64,000 bases of DNA from Lepidonotus clava (Eukaryota > Annelida > Polychaeta > Phyllodocida > Polynoidae): the NCBI GenBank assembly GCA_936440205.1, contig OW387136.1, positions 16,216,788 to 16,280,787 of the forward strand. The letters are read 5' to 3'. Below are positions 47,244-59,400 of the stretch, piece after piece (position 1 is the stretch's first letter; the number at the start of each line of letters is the position of its first letter). Both the position numbers and the translations under genes were made by a program. The notes below the pieces were generated by a model, which searched no databases, was not told where the DNA came from, and was given only the letters and a program-made list of their open reading frames with translations.

Positions 47244-47388
47244 TCATGGGCGTATTTTATCTTCTTTTTTTTGTGTGGAAAATTTTGCATTCTTTTAATG
47301 CAAAACTCGGCCAAAAGGGTTTTGAATATTTTTTTCCCAATAGCACCCCCTCCCCCCGCCCTTTTCAAGATCCTGGATCCACAAGTGG
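47244..47388. mobile_element. hAT-like MITE, GGATC-terminus family, degraded copy
   Basis: The interior (GTGGAAAATTTTGCATTC, AAACTCGGCCAAAAGGG) aligns with the complete element at 30906-31025. The right end reads CTGGATCCACAAGTG and the left end CATGGGCGTATTTTAT, both worn versions of the inverted termini. A C-rich insertion of about 25 bp distinguishes it. Confidence 0.7.
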
Positions 47389-49316
47389 ACCACTAACGGG
47401 TATCTCTATAATTTACAACCACCAGACTATGCATTGTTTTTTATTGAAAATATGTTTCAACATTTCTGTCTATAGGTTGATCTTTATCAGTGAACCATTA
47501 AACTCAATCATGGATAAAGACAATACGTGTTACTTTTACTAAGTTAAATTAATCCTTACAGCTCACAGTCTGAGTATTAAATCAAATATTTACTGGAAAG
47601 TTCCAGCAGCTACATCTGTTCTCAGTTGGTTATTTGAAAAGATTCTGATATAAAATCATTTTATTAATCATGGGGCGCCGCGTGAGTAAAATTTACGTTT
47701 CTCGTCATTATCGGATGGATTCGTAATTCAATTGTTCCTTTTCTTTTACATACCTATGTTAGTTATAAACAACTTTTCTAGACATTTTCCCCAGAAAGTT
47801 GCGTTTTCCGACGAAGTCCCTTCCCTCCAGATCCAAGTGGCCCCAGCTGGAGGAGAGAGAGGTGGGGGCGGATGTTTATGCCTCAGGTGTGCCCGGAGTG
47901 GAGGCTGAGGGTAGCAAGGGGTTGGGGATTGTTAAGACTAGACCGAAAACGACACAAAAGTCTGCGCTGGGATAATACGGGGCGTGATGTACACGCTGCC
48001 TAGAGGTGGTGTGTGTACCTCAAACAGGGCTCACCATGCCACATATCAACTGCCTGAGGTGAGGGTTAACCTTAGGGCTAAGTCACACTCTGTGATCTTA
48101 TAATAGAAACAAAGTAAGCATTTGCATTCAGATAAGAGAATAAAATTTAGGAATATGAGGCGTTGCGTCTCAACAAAGAACAATGAATTGAAATTTCTGG
48201 GAAAGTCCAAAATATTTCCGATAATGATCTCAATTTTGAATCAATCTAGGTGAGGGAATAATGTTCAATATTTCTTTAAGTGTTTGTTGTTTATGAAATT
48301 GTCTGTGTCCTGTTGAGTCATAGGTGTTTATTCGTTGGCTTTCAAAGTAGACAAAACCTCGTATTCATTTCTTTAGATTATGCCTTCATCTTGGCATTTT
48401 GTGCAGCCCTAATTATGACACATTCATCCTCAAGAAACTTAATGGCCTATTTTATTATATTATTCTATTATCATATTTTGGAAATATGAATTATATCAAG
48501 AAGTTAATAAAAAGCTTTGCTTCTTGGCTTGTTAACAGAACAAACTGTATTACACACTCTGACTCAACAGCAAATTGTCATTTAATCAGGCAACGTTTTC
48601 CATACAAATCGCTCACCAAGTAACTAATGCAATTAGTACAAACCGTTGAATCGTACTAAAAACGTCTAATAGTGTGTTGAGGGCCTAGCGTGTCGCACGA
48701 GGCTGATTGTAAACACCCAGCATGGGTCCAAGTTGTCTGCCCCGGATGGCCGGTGTTTGTATGCTCAGGAAACTAATAGGCTCCATGATATCAACAACGG
48801 GTATTGTCCAAAATAAATGCCCAGCCCTGGAGTGTTGTAGTCGGTGATCACCGCGGGGTGCTCTGATGGCACTCTGTGGACGATGGATATAAACAAATTT
48901 GTTCTATATAATGTATCTATCGTTTCCTTCAAAATAAAAAGATAACATATCAGATAAATTGTGTGAGTTAATTGCCAACACAGTATGTTATTCGTCTCAT
49001 AATGTCGAACTCACCAGTTATTGCCGACCATGCTAGATATTACTCTTCAGGTTAGTTCTTGGGTTAGACTTGTTGTAGAGCTTTGGATCAGGGTGTGAGA
49101 TGGGATTCCTACAGAGGTCGCCGTATTTAGGTCACGCGAGTTCAGACCTACCCATCAGCATAACTCAGGCTAAAATACATACAGTTGGCTCACTCGTCCC
49201 CCTACTAGCTAAGTAAATATAGATAGAGGTCACGCTAAAAGAACCCAGGGGCTGACACGTGTAATCTTATCAGTTAACACTTTGATCAGGTACGACAAGG
49301 ACTGGCGCTCGCATCA
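47389..49316. other. Non-coding stretch
   Basis: No gene recognised. CCCTGGAG lies at 48825-48832. 48280-48620 is AT-rich. Confidence 0.5.
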
Positions 49317-49815
49317 TAAACTACTGAGCAGATACGACGAGCAAGAAGAACATCTGAGCGACTGATACGAGCTGCTCGCGCTAATAGAACACCTCGGCAG
49401 ATACGGCAGAGTTGGCTGAGTCTGTAACACTGCTGTGAGCAGATGAGATGAGGCCTGTGTGTGTGTGGGGGGGGGGGGGGGCACTTGGGCTTTCAAGGGT
49501 ACCCAGAACAAACGAATTTTGATCAGAGCCTGTGCTAAGCAATCTTGGTGATTCCTATATATTTCTTGGCATTGCCACACTCTGATCTTTAATGTTCCTT
49601 AAAAATAAGGGGCGGTCAGCTAAAATGCAGGAGCGGCCAGTCACAAAGAGTAGGGGCAGTAGTTTGGCAGTGGGTAGTAACCTGCAAAGAGTCAGTGCCC
49701 CCCCCCCCCCCCGACCCGGCCTGTAACAGTGCTGTGAGCAGGGCGTTATTATAGGGGTGGTTAGCGGGGGGTGAGCTGCTCACCTCTCACCTGGGCCGCC
49801 ACTCCCGAGCTGCTC
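49317..49815. promoter_or_regulatory. GAGCTGCTC cluster with a direct repeat and opposed G/C tracts
   Basis: GAGCTGCTC occurs at 49369-49377, 49773-49781 and 49807-49815. The first is extended to CGAGCTGCTCG. A 21-bp direct repeat, CTGTAACA(C/G)TGCTGTGAGCAG, lies at 49422-49442 and 49721-49741 with one mismatch. Between the copies are a 15-bp G tract (49467-49481) and a 15-bp C tract (49698-49712), which are complementary. GAGCAGATACG, ACGAGCAAG and GAGCAGATGAG words add to a GAGC-rich texture. Confidence 0.5.
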
Positions 49816-52800
49816 CCACGCCTGATAACACGGCCCCAACCTGCGCCATGTAGTACCTGCAGAGGGGCCTGCCCCTGCCCCAGTTACCGGACAACCCCGG
49901 GCCTCCTCAGGTCAGCGGCCATCAGCGGGGATCCAAACGGTCAAAGTGCACAGGGATGGGAGCTATAAATATGAAGATTTGTTCCGAGATGGAGTATTAC
50001 ACTTATACTTAAGAGGCCTTCGTACATATCAATCGAGGAGGGGAACTAGACATTTTTAGAATATGTGTACGTCAGTGTACAAATACAATCTTTTTTTTTC
50101 TTTATCAGATCTGACATTTTGGAAAGTGCATGTGTTTATAGTATTAATGTAAGATACACTGATCTATTTTTCACAATGAAGATTAATTCATAAACAAATA
50201 CATTTGAAAACGTTTCCAGAACAGGTAGGCTTGGACCATAATGACGAGTATTGTGAGCACTATATTGCCCACATAATGCTCTTTTGAAAGCATCAACCTT
50301 ACTTCCACCCTAACTTCGAGATTATATTTAATCAAATTCGATGTGGAACGGCAAAGCTAGACTGAGAATAAGTCTCCTAGTGCACATTTTATCCACTGTT
50401 ATATTTGGGGCAGCAGAGTTGACCGTATTACATTGAAATAGTAATAGAGCATCTCGCCGTGTGTTTATAGTGCGGCGTCGGCCTCTTACCACTGTTTATA
50501 CAGAGTCCCCTCACCAAAGGACTCACTCCTCATGGACCTATTCAAAATGATATCCACAGAGTGTCACAATGGATGGAGGCCCTTTCAGAGGCGAACGGAC
50601 GACTGGGCCCCAGAAAAACGTATTTCATGCTCGGAAAATTGCATTTATGTGCTTCTGACCCGAGACAGAGAGCGACCTGAAGCGGTCCGAGTCGTGGTTT
50701 GGAGGATAAGAAACTGAGGAGACTGTATGAATGGTCTGCTTCTACTATGGGTGTCTAGGAATAGATGGCAACATGTCTCAGATCATGATAAAAGAGAGTG
50801 AACTGACGCCTACTCACATGTTTTCTTCTCCTGACATTTCAATTGAAACTTTTGTTACGTCCGTCCGCAATGTAAATAAATCATATACAAAACAAATTAA
50901 GATGACTTTTATTTATGCCATTTATCATCGATTATGTTTCACAACTAGTAGCCCAGGTGGGAATCCATGTGTTATCGTACCGAGAGGTTTAACTTCGACA
51001 TTTATGATATGGGTGCGTAGGTATGGGGAACATGTGGAAAAACTAAACTTACCACTTTTTTCCCTAACATTTTTGTATAGATACATTTATTTTTAAATGT
51101 CAAATACATCAGCTTCACGTGGAAAGCGTATACTCGAGTACCAGGTGTGTCGGTGTATTTCTATTAGTTTGTTTGTGTAAGCTGATAAAGCTACCATGGC
51201 GGCGGGACCATACAACACATCACAAAGAAGTGCCTCATCTCATATACAGCCTATAGAGTTGACAATATTCATACCACCACTTTAGATGACAGGGCATTCA
51301 ACGTATAGATATCCCAGTAGGTAATAAATAGAGCGGTAACCACCCACGCACTTTTCACACTACCGCTTCTTGACAAATCACCGAAGTACTAAAGTAGGCC
51401 ATGAAGCACACCTGTCATGAAAACAAACCGCTAAACATATAGATAATTTGTTGTACCCGTCAATTCACATAGACTGGAGGTTGTAAGACATGAAAATTTT
51501 ATTGGGAGACATTTTGAAGATTTGAGACCGAAATGTTGCGGTTTTTAGAGTGAAATATGTGTAAGATTTAACAGGTACTGGGGACGGTGTTTAAATTCTA
51601 TCCTACATATTGTGCAAAGTATTAGTCTTTGTAGGGCTTCTGAACAACTTTTCTTGTAATTTCTAAACCTAATTGACAAAGCTACTATTTAACTGGCTGA
51701 AAAAATGATCAGAGGCTGTGGAGGTAAAGGTTAGGTGGGATATTGGGTAGTAGGAAAATGACATAAGATCTGGTTAGCAGCAAACACACCATTTATGTTT
51801 CTCTTCCTTGACATGGAAATAGTGAGGCTCTTATAAGATATTTCATTTTGTATGAAGTGCTGTATATTAACAGAACACTTTGACAATGCCACGAGATTTG
51901 TAGTTTTCTGAACAGAACTTACACGGACATTTGAAAAATGTCAGAATGTGTTTTCCTTTGTGTCCTGGATCTATAGTCCAGCTCCAGCCCCCCAACCCCC
52001 AACACCCAAGCTGACCACAAACAGGCCCAAACTAACCTGTTACCTGGTTGCCCGACCCTCTCGGGTTACCTGTACGTTACCTGGCCGGGCGTCTGGCCTC
52101 ACGTGTTCTGCTCTATTAACACCTGGGACGGCGCACCACCCCTGGCTGGGCAACATGGGCGAGCTGGGCAGGAGGCAGGTATTGCCGTCTTATTGGGAGC
52201 TGAGGTTAACCAGGTTTACTCGCGCTGCCCTTGTTAAAGAGATAGGAGATTGACGAGTCTATCTTCAGTAATAAACAACTGTTTATCCACCAGATTCAGA
52301 AGAGGCTCTCTCCATTTCTTTTTGAGATCCTGACAATAAACGCTAAATGCTGCGCAGTAGGTACATTTCCTTAGATTAAGCTGGAGATTTGTGTGCTGGA
52401 AAGGCCAACGGAGAAAAATGCAATATCAATTTTGCATTGTTAAGTACATTTAGTGGTTTCACCTTCATGTATATGAAGTGTGTAAAAGAAGCTGAATCAA
52501 ATGTGATACTTGCTGTTTCGACTTTCACATGTGTATATGAGGTGGATGGTTACCCTCATACCAAAAACAAAATTTCCTCTTTATGCTAGCCTAACAACAA
52601 GACATTGATGAGACTTTGAGAGGAGATATGCTGATGTGTTGGCAGCTTCTTCATTAATGAATGCATTCAATTTGATTTATTTTTCTTTTTAAATTGCCAA
52701 TCCAGCTGCCAACCTACTCACACATTTAAATCTCCCATTGTTAAAATAGAATCAATTAACTGAAAAATCGATTTAAAACTCAACTGTTTATCTTTCATTC

Positions 52801-52920
52801 TACGTATGCAAAAAATATCAGCTCAAATGCCACGAAAGGTTAATGAAACCATCGACTGTGTACATAACGTCTACCAAATGATTTCCTCCCCAAACACCGT
52901 GGAGTGGGTGTGGGCGGTGA
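49816..52920. other. Non-coding stretch
   Basis: No gene recognised. Open frames near 50532-50717 and 50731-51096 have no domain. 51990-52100 repeats GTTACCTG three or four times. Confidence 0.5.
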
Positions 52921-55900
52921 GTAATCCCTCAGCCCTGGAGAGGCCCTGGAGCACGTGCCGTGGAGTAGAACACCACCTGAGTGTAATCCGGGGCAGGTAA
53001 GATTACAGTGACAACGGGCCCGACACATGTCGGTAACGGGCAGGGGGGCAGGGGTCACCCGTACAAATGTCAATGACACAGCCACCTCTCAACACACCGC
53101 TCTGCGATAGGCACTCAACGTTACGCCACTCACACTTTCCCCGCCGCGAAATGAAGGATAAGTCATTATGTGTGTTTCCCCCGTAAGCCCCCCTCCCCTG
53201 AAATTTATCATGTTTATATGAAATGTAACATACTTAATGTATTGAACAATATGGAAAGATGAGACGATTAGCCTGACAAATTTTTTCGTGAAGGATTTTT
53301 TAAATATTAATTTATTTCGAAATAATCACCATGGTTACCCCTGGTTTTCAGATGTATTGTACATGATATAAGCCCGGATGGAAAAGGTAAGTATCGAATG
53401 AGACTGCTATTTATTTGAGAGTTTAGGTTATTGGCAAAATGGTGTATTCTGTCAGAACGAGGCGTATTAGACGTTGTCCCGAAGTACCTGCCTCACCACA
53501 GTAATGGACTAACCAGAGACTATGGGGAATGGGGTAGAGGAAACCATCCGCCGGGTAGTGCCCCTGGTAGTGGTAGCCCTGATGAGGTCGTTATTAACCT
53601 GTAAGGTCGTCAGAGGTGAGGGCAAGGTGTGGTGCCAGCAGACATCACCATGGTTACTCATCATGGCAACTCGTCACGCTCAATTACCATAGAAACGCAC
53701 TGCCATGTGAGAAGGTGCTTGGCCCAGGATTGACTACCATGGGAAGGTAGGAGAACTCCCCTGGTATGGGGAAACAGTGTGCTTATTTTTAAATGGCTAA
53801 ATCGGGTATGCGTTATACGCACAATATAATAGACCCATTAACGCCATATGTCGGGTACGTGTTATGCGCACAAAAGACCCATTGGTTATATCAGGTTCTC
53901 ATATTGTCGATGTATAGTGCGTTCAACTGATAGTTGACAAGAGATTAGGCCCTTGAGTGGCTGTATATGTCAGGTGTACAAAGCTGGGGAGTCCCGGGCA
54001 TGTCTGTGTTACCGCGCACATTATCACTGTAAGGCCCAACAAACCAAAGGCCACGTCTTTCAAGTGATGGATAGGACTCGAGGAGTACCGCAAGAAATTT
54101 GAACGGTTTATCAACACTGCAAACAACTCTTGATTGATGTGCATTCATGCTATTAATCAAAGACCTATGTTAGTATGTAGCTTAGAGAGTTTAATACCAG
54201 TTCATGGATCTTGAGATTCAAATTGTGCTGCTCTTTACAAATGGATGTAAGTCAGGGTTTAAGGAAATACCTTAATAGCATTAAAAAAAACTAAAATGAT
54301 CGTACAATACTTCGAAATGTAGTGCAATCAATTATCTTAGAAATGTATTATCAGAGATATTGAATAAAACAAAATCTGAAATCAGACACAAAATCTGAAA
54401 GCTTACATCCCTATCTAACTATAGTAAGCAGTTATGTCCTAAGTGTATTATATAAATGCTCAGACATAAGTCTGAGAGTATGTACATACATAATCTGATT
54501 ATTACAATTAAATGTCATGTGAATCACATCATCTAGGCTTGAACCGACAGTTTCAAATCCATTGAATAAAAGGATGTCCTTTATGTAAGTATGGGTAAGC
54601 TATGAATATATATATGCCGAGTGTTTGCCCAGGCCTATACGTAGAGAAGTGGCTGTGGTATAATGGGGATGTATCATTCCCGGACCCCATCCCTCAGACA
54701 AACCCATCAGCAGGCACCGCAGGTAGCCGCCAACCCCCCAGAAACTCATCTCAATAGAAATCAGGGCCGCTGTGCGCCGGGAGCCGCCCCCACCTGGAGG
54801 AGGGCAGTCAGCCCCTCCTCCCGGGTCCCTCCCCACCCTTCCTCATCAGCCCCATCATCCGCCGTGTCCCCCGCACAGGAACCTATGTGCACTACATAGT
54901 ATGGGGTGCCAGGTGGCAACAAAGTTTTTAACGATCAATTAATTCTATATCTAAATTGGTCATATTTCACGCTTTCCACGTCCATAGAGGTTGGCCTTAT
55001 TTCCAGAGAGTTTAGGCTATAATTCGAAGCTGTTCCATTAGTAGGCCTACACTTCTATTTTTTCATTTTTCCTTTCAGCTTACTTCTCCTATTAATTATA
55101 CAATTAACAACAATATATACACGATATGTCAATACTTTCCAAGGCAATCGTAATTCGAGTACTATTGCGCGCCGTCTGATGATTAGTTGCATATTTCTTT
55201 CAAAAGAAAAAAGAAGAAAAAAATGTCTCAAAAAACAGAAAGCCTGTATCGCTTTCATTCTAAGGATATCCGGAATATAGTGAATTAAAATATCGACAGT
55301 TGATTACAATAGGTTGCACACATATCTTCGTTAAAGAGCAATTTCAGATAGATTTAATTTCTTTCATATTTACACATTTAGGGGGTTTTAGACTCAGCGG
55401 CTCATAATAAGTTCCTCTACCCTTGCCGTTACCCTTCCTGCTATTGTGTACCTGACTCAAGTCAGTATGCACGGAGTCTGCGCGGCGTCCGCCCTGGAGG
55501 AGTTACACAGGTGTAAGTGGAGTGTGGCTAGACCCTCCGGCGTGGGAGAGGTGTGGGCTATCACCTGGAGGAGGCTGGTGGGGAGAAGACATTAGTGGTT
55601 AAGGTGTAAGATGACCAAAGACCCTTAATGAGGTCCCATCCCAGCCCCTCCTCAACCCCCTGACCCCACAGCGGGGACACCCCGTGTAAATCTTCACCGT
55701 TATTACTGCGGCTATTTCAGGCAGCCTTTGCCCCACCCCTTCCCACTCTCTTCTGACTTCACCTCAGTTTTTTTGTTGTAGCTAACTGATGCTTACACTT
55801 ACCTGTTCCTGTCTGAGACGACCTGATACTAATCATTTCTGTAGGACACTGTCTGAACATGTCAAGGTGCTTGATCTAGATGTCTAGATGAGTTATGTCT

Positions 55901-56741
55901 ATGTGAATGGAATGGCATTCACAATGCCCCCAGCCGTTTATAAGATGGGAAATCTAGAAAACATCTAATTGTACCTTCTTAGAAGTCTTTGCTAAGAAAT
56001 GGCAATTGTAACTTGTTAGAGGTCTATACTATGAGAAAAACAATAGCAAGTAGCATTAGCATCATAAAGGGATTTATCAACTTCAATCTCACAGAAAACT
56101 AATTTGTACTGACAATTTTCCAATACTTCAAACTATACATAAAAATCCAATGTTTTCTGCAATAAAGTTACTTCAAACTATACAAAGCAAATCCTGTGTT
56201 ATCTTGAGAAAACACAAAGACACAGCATAGGGCAATAAGCTCCTCTCTCTATGCCATCAATATGATCAGTGGATGGGGGCCATCTCAACGACGGATTCGT
56301 GCATGGATAACCTTTACCACCGCCGACCCACCCCATTCTCCGGCCTCCCTTAGCTGGTGAAGGGTCTATAGCCAGGGGGGGCTACTCAGTCTTTGGGTGT
56401 AGGTAACCTCTGTGGGACATCCTGCCCTGCATTTTGGGGTTACTAGAGAGCTGACCGCTCCCAAAACAAGGTAATTGGAATCCACCGCCCATTATTTTTG
56501 CACCACAGAGCTTATGCTCCAGAGAAAACCTGTGCAAACTGGCCAATTAGCAGCTATATTATGCAGTTTCATTGCTGAAAGCATTAATTAATGCATAAAC
56601 AGAGAGAAATTATTAAACAGGATGTATGACCGCCCCTTCTTTTAGGCTTTCAGGGGGGGAACTGCTCCCCAATTTTGTCAGTGCACCACCACCGCTTCAT
56701 ACGGTTGTGCCCACAGTTGATAACAAAACTATATCTGAGTA
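52921..56741. other. Non-coding stretch
   Basis: No gene recognised. CCCTGGAG lies at 52933 and 52944 (11 bp apart) and at 55492. 55150-55400 is AT-rich. 54760-54870 is a short CT/CC-rich patch. Confidence 0.5.
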
Positions 56742-56753
56742 CCCCCCCCCCCC
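56742..56753 (+). repeat. Poly-C tract, 12 bp
   Basis: Twelve uninterrupted C in a C-rich patch (56740-56830). Confidence 0.85.
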
Positions 56754-59169
56754 TGGGGTCTATAGACTCGTCCGATGCCCCCCGCCCTGCCCCCACCCCC
56801 TCAAGCCCCCCAGCCCAGCCAATCAGGTCCCCCTGGCGGCATAGGGGCAACCACAGGGCCTTTTGTGATAGTTATTGATCCATGACTGGAGGCCTGGATT
56901 GGGAGTGCATTTAGGACGCCCTACGTGATCTACAGTTCCTGTCGGATAGGGAGGGAATAGGGACCGGGCGGGCAGGCAGATAGAGTTAGGCCTGAAGGAT
57001 AAGGGGGGTGAGGGTTAGGCTAGGGCAGCACGTATGACGATTGTTTTTATGCCCTATGGTTTAGTCGACATACATGGTCTTAGGAGGGATTGGTACTGGC
57101 TCTAAATCAAAGAATATTGCCTTGAGATTTGGGTGGATGTTTGTGCTATCAGCTACGGGGATGTAACAAGGATTTGGTAAGCTGAGGGTTAAGGTTGACA
57201 AGTCAATGTTATTTTGGATGGAGTACTACAGAGGAACTCGGGTGGGTTAAGGCTGGTCTGATAGTACTATAGGGAAGAGAGCCCCACGGTCTGTTCACGA
57301 TGCCTTTCTGATGACAAAAGTATATACGGTGGATACTTTCTTATATCTAGATTCTAGAAAGAAGATTAAAAATCAAAATATGACTTCCTTGTATGTTAAG
57401 AAAAGACATACTGCATATATTTTTGTGTATTTCATCCCAAATAGTCCAGGATACTAACAAGAAAGATATGGTAGAATCTATTTTGTATGCCACTTATTGC
57501 AACCTAAGGCCATTCAAGATTTATGTCAACATGAGCGTAGCACAAACAACACCTACCTGCAACCCTGAACCTGAAATATTTTCGTCAGGCAAGGGTAACC
57601 ACCTCAGGGAGGGGGGGGGGGCTTCTTCAGTAATTACAGTGAACTTACATGGCCCGTATTGTATTACACGCATTGGCCAAAGGGCTCCCTTTTTGAGGTA
57701 TCAATGTTACATGATATACCTTACTTACCCTGAAAGAGTTGGACATTTTAAACTTCATGTGTATACATTTTTCTTTCAGCTATTTCAGTATTTAGTATTA
57801 ACAACTATTAAAATGACAATAGCAGCAAACCTTAACAGCTGCCCTATATAAAGTGAACCAACGATCATACAGCTTTAGGGAATGTTAAAGTCTATTGACT
57901 TGTTTACCTAGGTCCTTCTAATATCAGCTATAGAATCAGCAAACAGGACTAAGCCTATTGAAGTGGTGACTCCAGGTCCTCATGGACATACCTCGGTGAC
58001 AATGACAGCGACAAGGGTATGCCTCTTCAGGGGCCAGCGGTACGGGCACGGGGCCATGTCTGAGATGGCGTTTTTGTCTGGTAGGATTGTGTGCTAATAT
58101 TCATATATGGGGAGAAATATTTCAATGACAAGGTATTTAAATACGTTTATTATTGCTTCAGCATTCAGAAATGATGAATTACTTCAAAAAGATGTATTTC
58201 AAAAGTTGTCTTTTCTAACCGGTTTTATAATTTCGTATGGCCTAATGACTGAGAAAAAACCAAATTCAATATTATGATAAAGCTGTAACTTAAGAATAAG
58301 TCTATCCTTGTTGTACTTGGGTATACACCTTTTCCTCTTAATAGCGTGGCGCCCTTGTATTATATAGCATAATAGGCTGAATCAATCGGTTGGGATATGG
58401 ATTCCTATAGGCCAAAACTAAAACTGTTGAGATCTAGGCATCTATGGGATAGTTCACTGCGCAATCTCGTGAAAAAGGCGTATAGTCTGGTAGTCTTGCC
58501 CAGAGGCCAGACCCCACGCAATCAGCAACCCAAGGGACACTTGACAGGTCCTCAACTACTCCAGGACCCAACCTCCACCATGCTCAATCACTGGGGAGAT
58601 AACCTGACAACCATAACCATACACATCCCCCAATGCCCCTTCTCACTTGGGATCCAAAAGCCATGAACTCTAAAGATCAATCAACACAGGCCCTCTCCAG
58701 GCTTACCTACCGGCCTGCCAGCAGTGATGTAAGACCTCCTGGGGTTATTTGGATCTCTGAGGAGCGTGCACATTGCTCCAGGTGCTGGTGGGATCAGGTA
58801 ACCATGGTGACTGGAGGTGAGGGGGTGTCTATGACCTGTGACTGGAGTGCCCGAGTCGGCCACTGGGCGGCGCTGTGGTCGTAGGGGGCTACATCCAATC
58901 TAGATGCTAATCAGGGACTTGCTTACAAATATGTAGCACCGGGGTAGGTTCCCTATGACTTAACATTATATAGGTTGGTACTCAAGGAATTCCCCTTACA
59001 TATACAGTTTTTTTATATTCTGAAATATACATAAAGAATTACCCTTTAATGATAGAAAAATATGTCATCAGCCAAGATGCTGAATAGCGTTGGCTCTATA
59101 TGGCTATTGGTTTGTTTTTGTTCAACAAATACGTGATGTTGAACCCACCGCGTCATTTTACTTCAGATG
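56754..59169. other. Non-coding stretch
   Basis: It includes an 11-bp G tract at 57611-57621. The 152-codon open frame at 57393-57851 crosses this tract and has no recognisable domain, so I do not call it. Confidence 0.5.
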
Positions 59170-59400
59170 ATGTTATCTTGAAAATAATACCTCATTATCA
59201 TCTATGGCCCATTTTATCTTTTAGATAGACCTTTAATTTTCTATTTTTATCATTTAGATAAGATAATTCTCATTATGAGGATACAACATGAGCTCTATCT
59301 ACAATTTTAAATGCAGTCAGTATAGAATTACGCCCATAATGCAGCTCTTATCTATAATGCATCAAATCACATGCAATGACCTCATTATGTTTATACATAG
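59170..59400. promoter_or_regulatory. Candidate cis-regulatory module: GATA and CTCATTAT sites
   Basis: At least five GATA-type words lie here: TTATCT near 59173, TTATCTTTTAGATAG near 59214, the double site AGATAAGATAA near 59255, and CTTATCT near 59346. CTCATTAT occurs three times (about 59192, 59269 and 59382). AATGCA/ATGCAA words follow near 59300-59360. The density is above chance even for AT-rich DNA. This is a composition-sensitive inference, so confidence is modest. Confidence 0.35.

Noticed and set aside
57393-57851. Plus-strand open frame of 152 codons
   Set aside because: It runs through an 11-bp G tract, where the true length and hence the frame are uncertain, and shows no motif.
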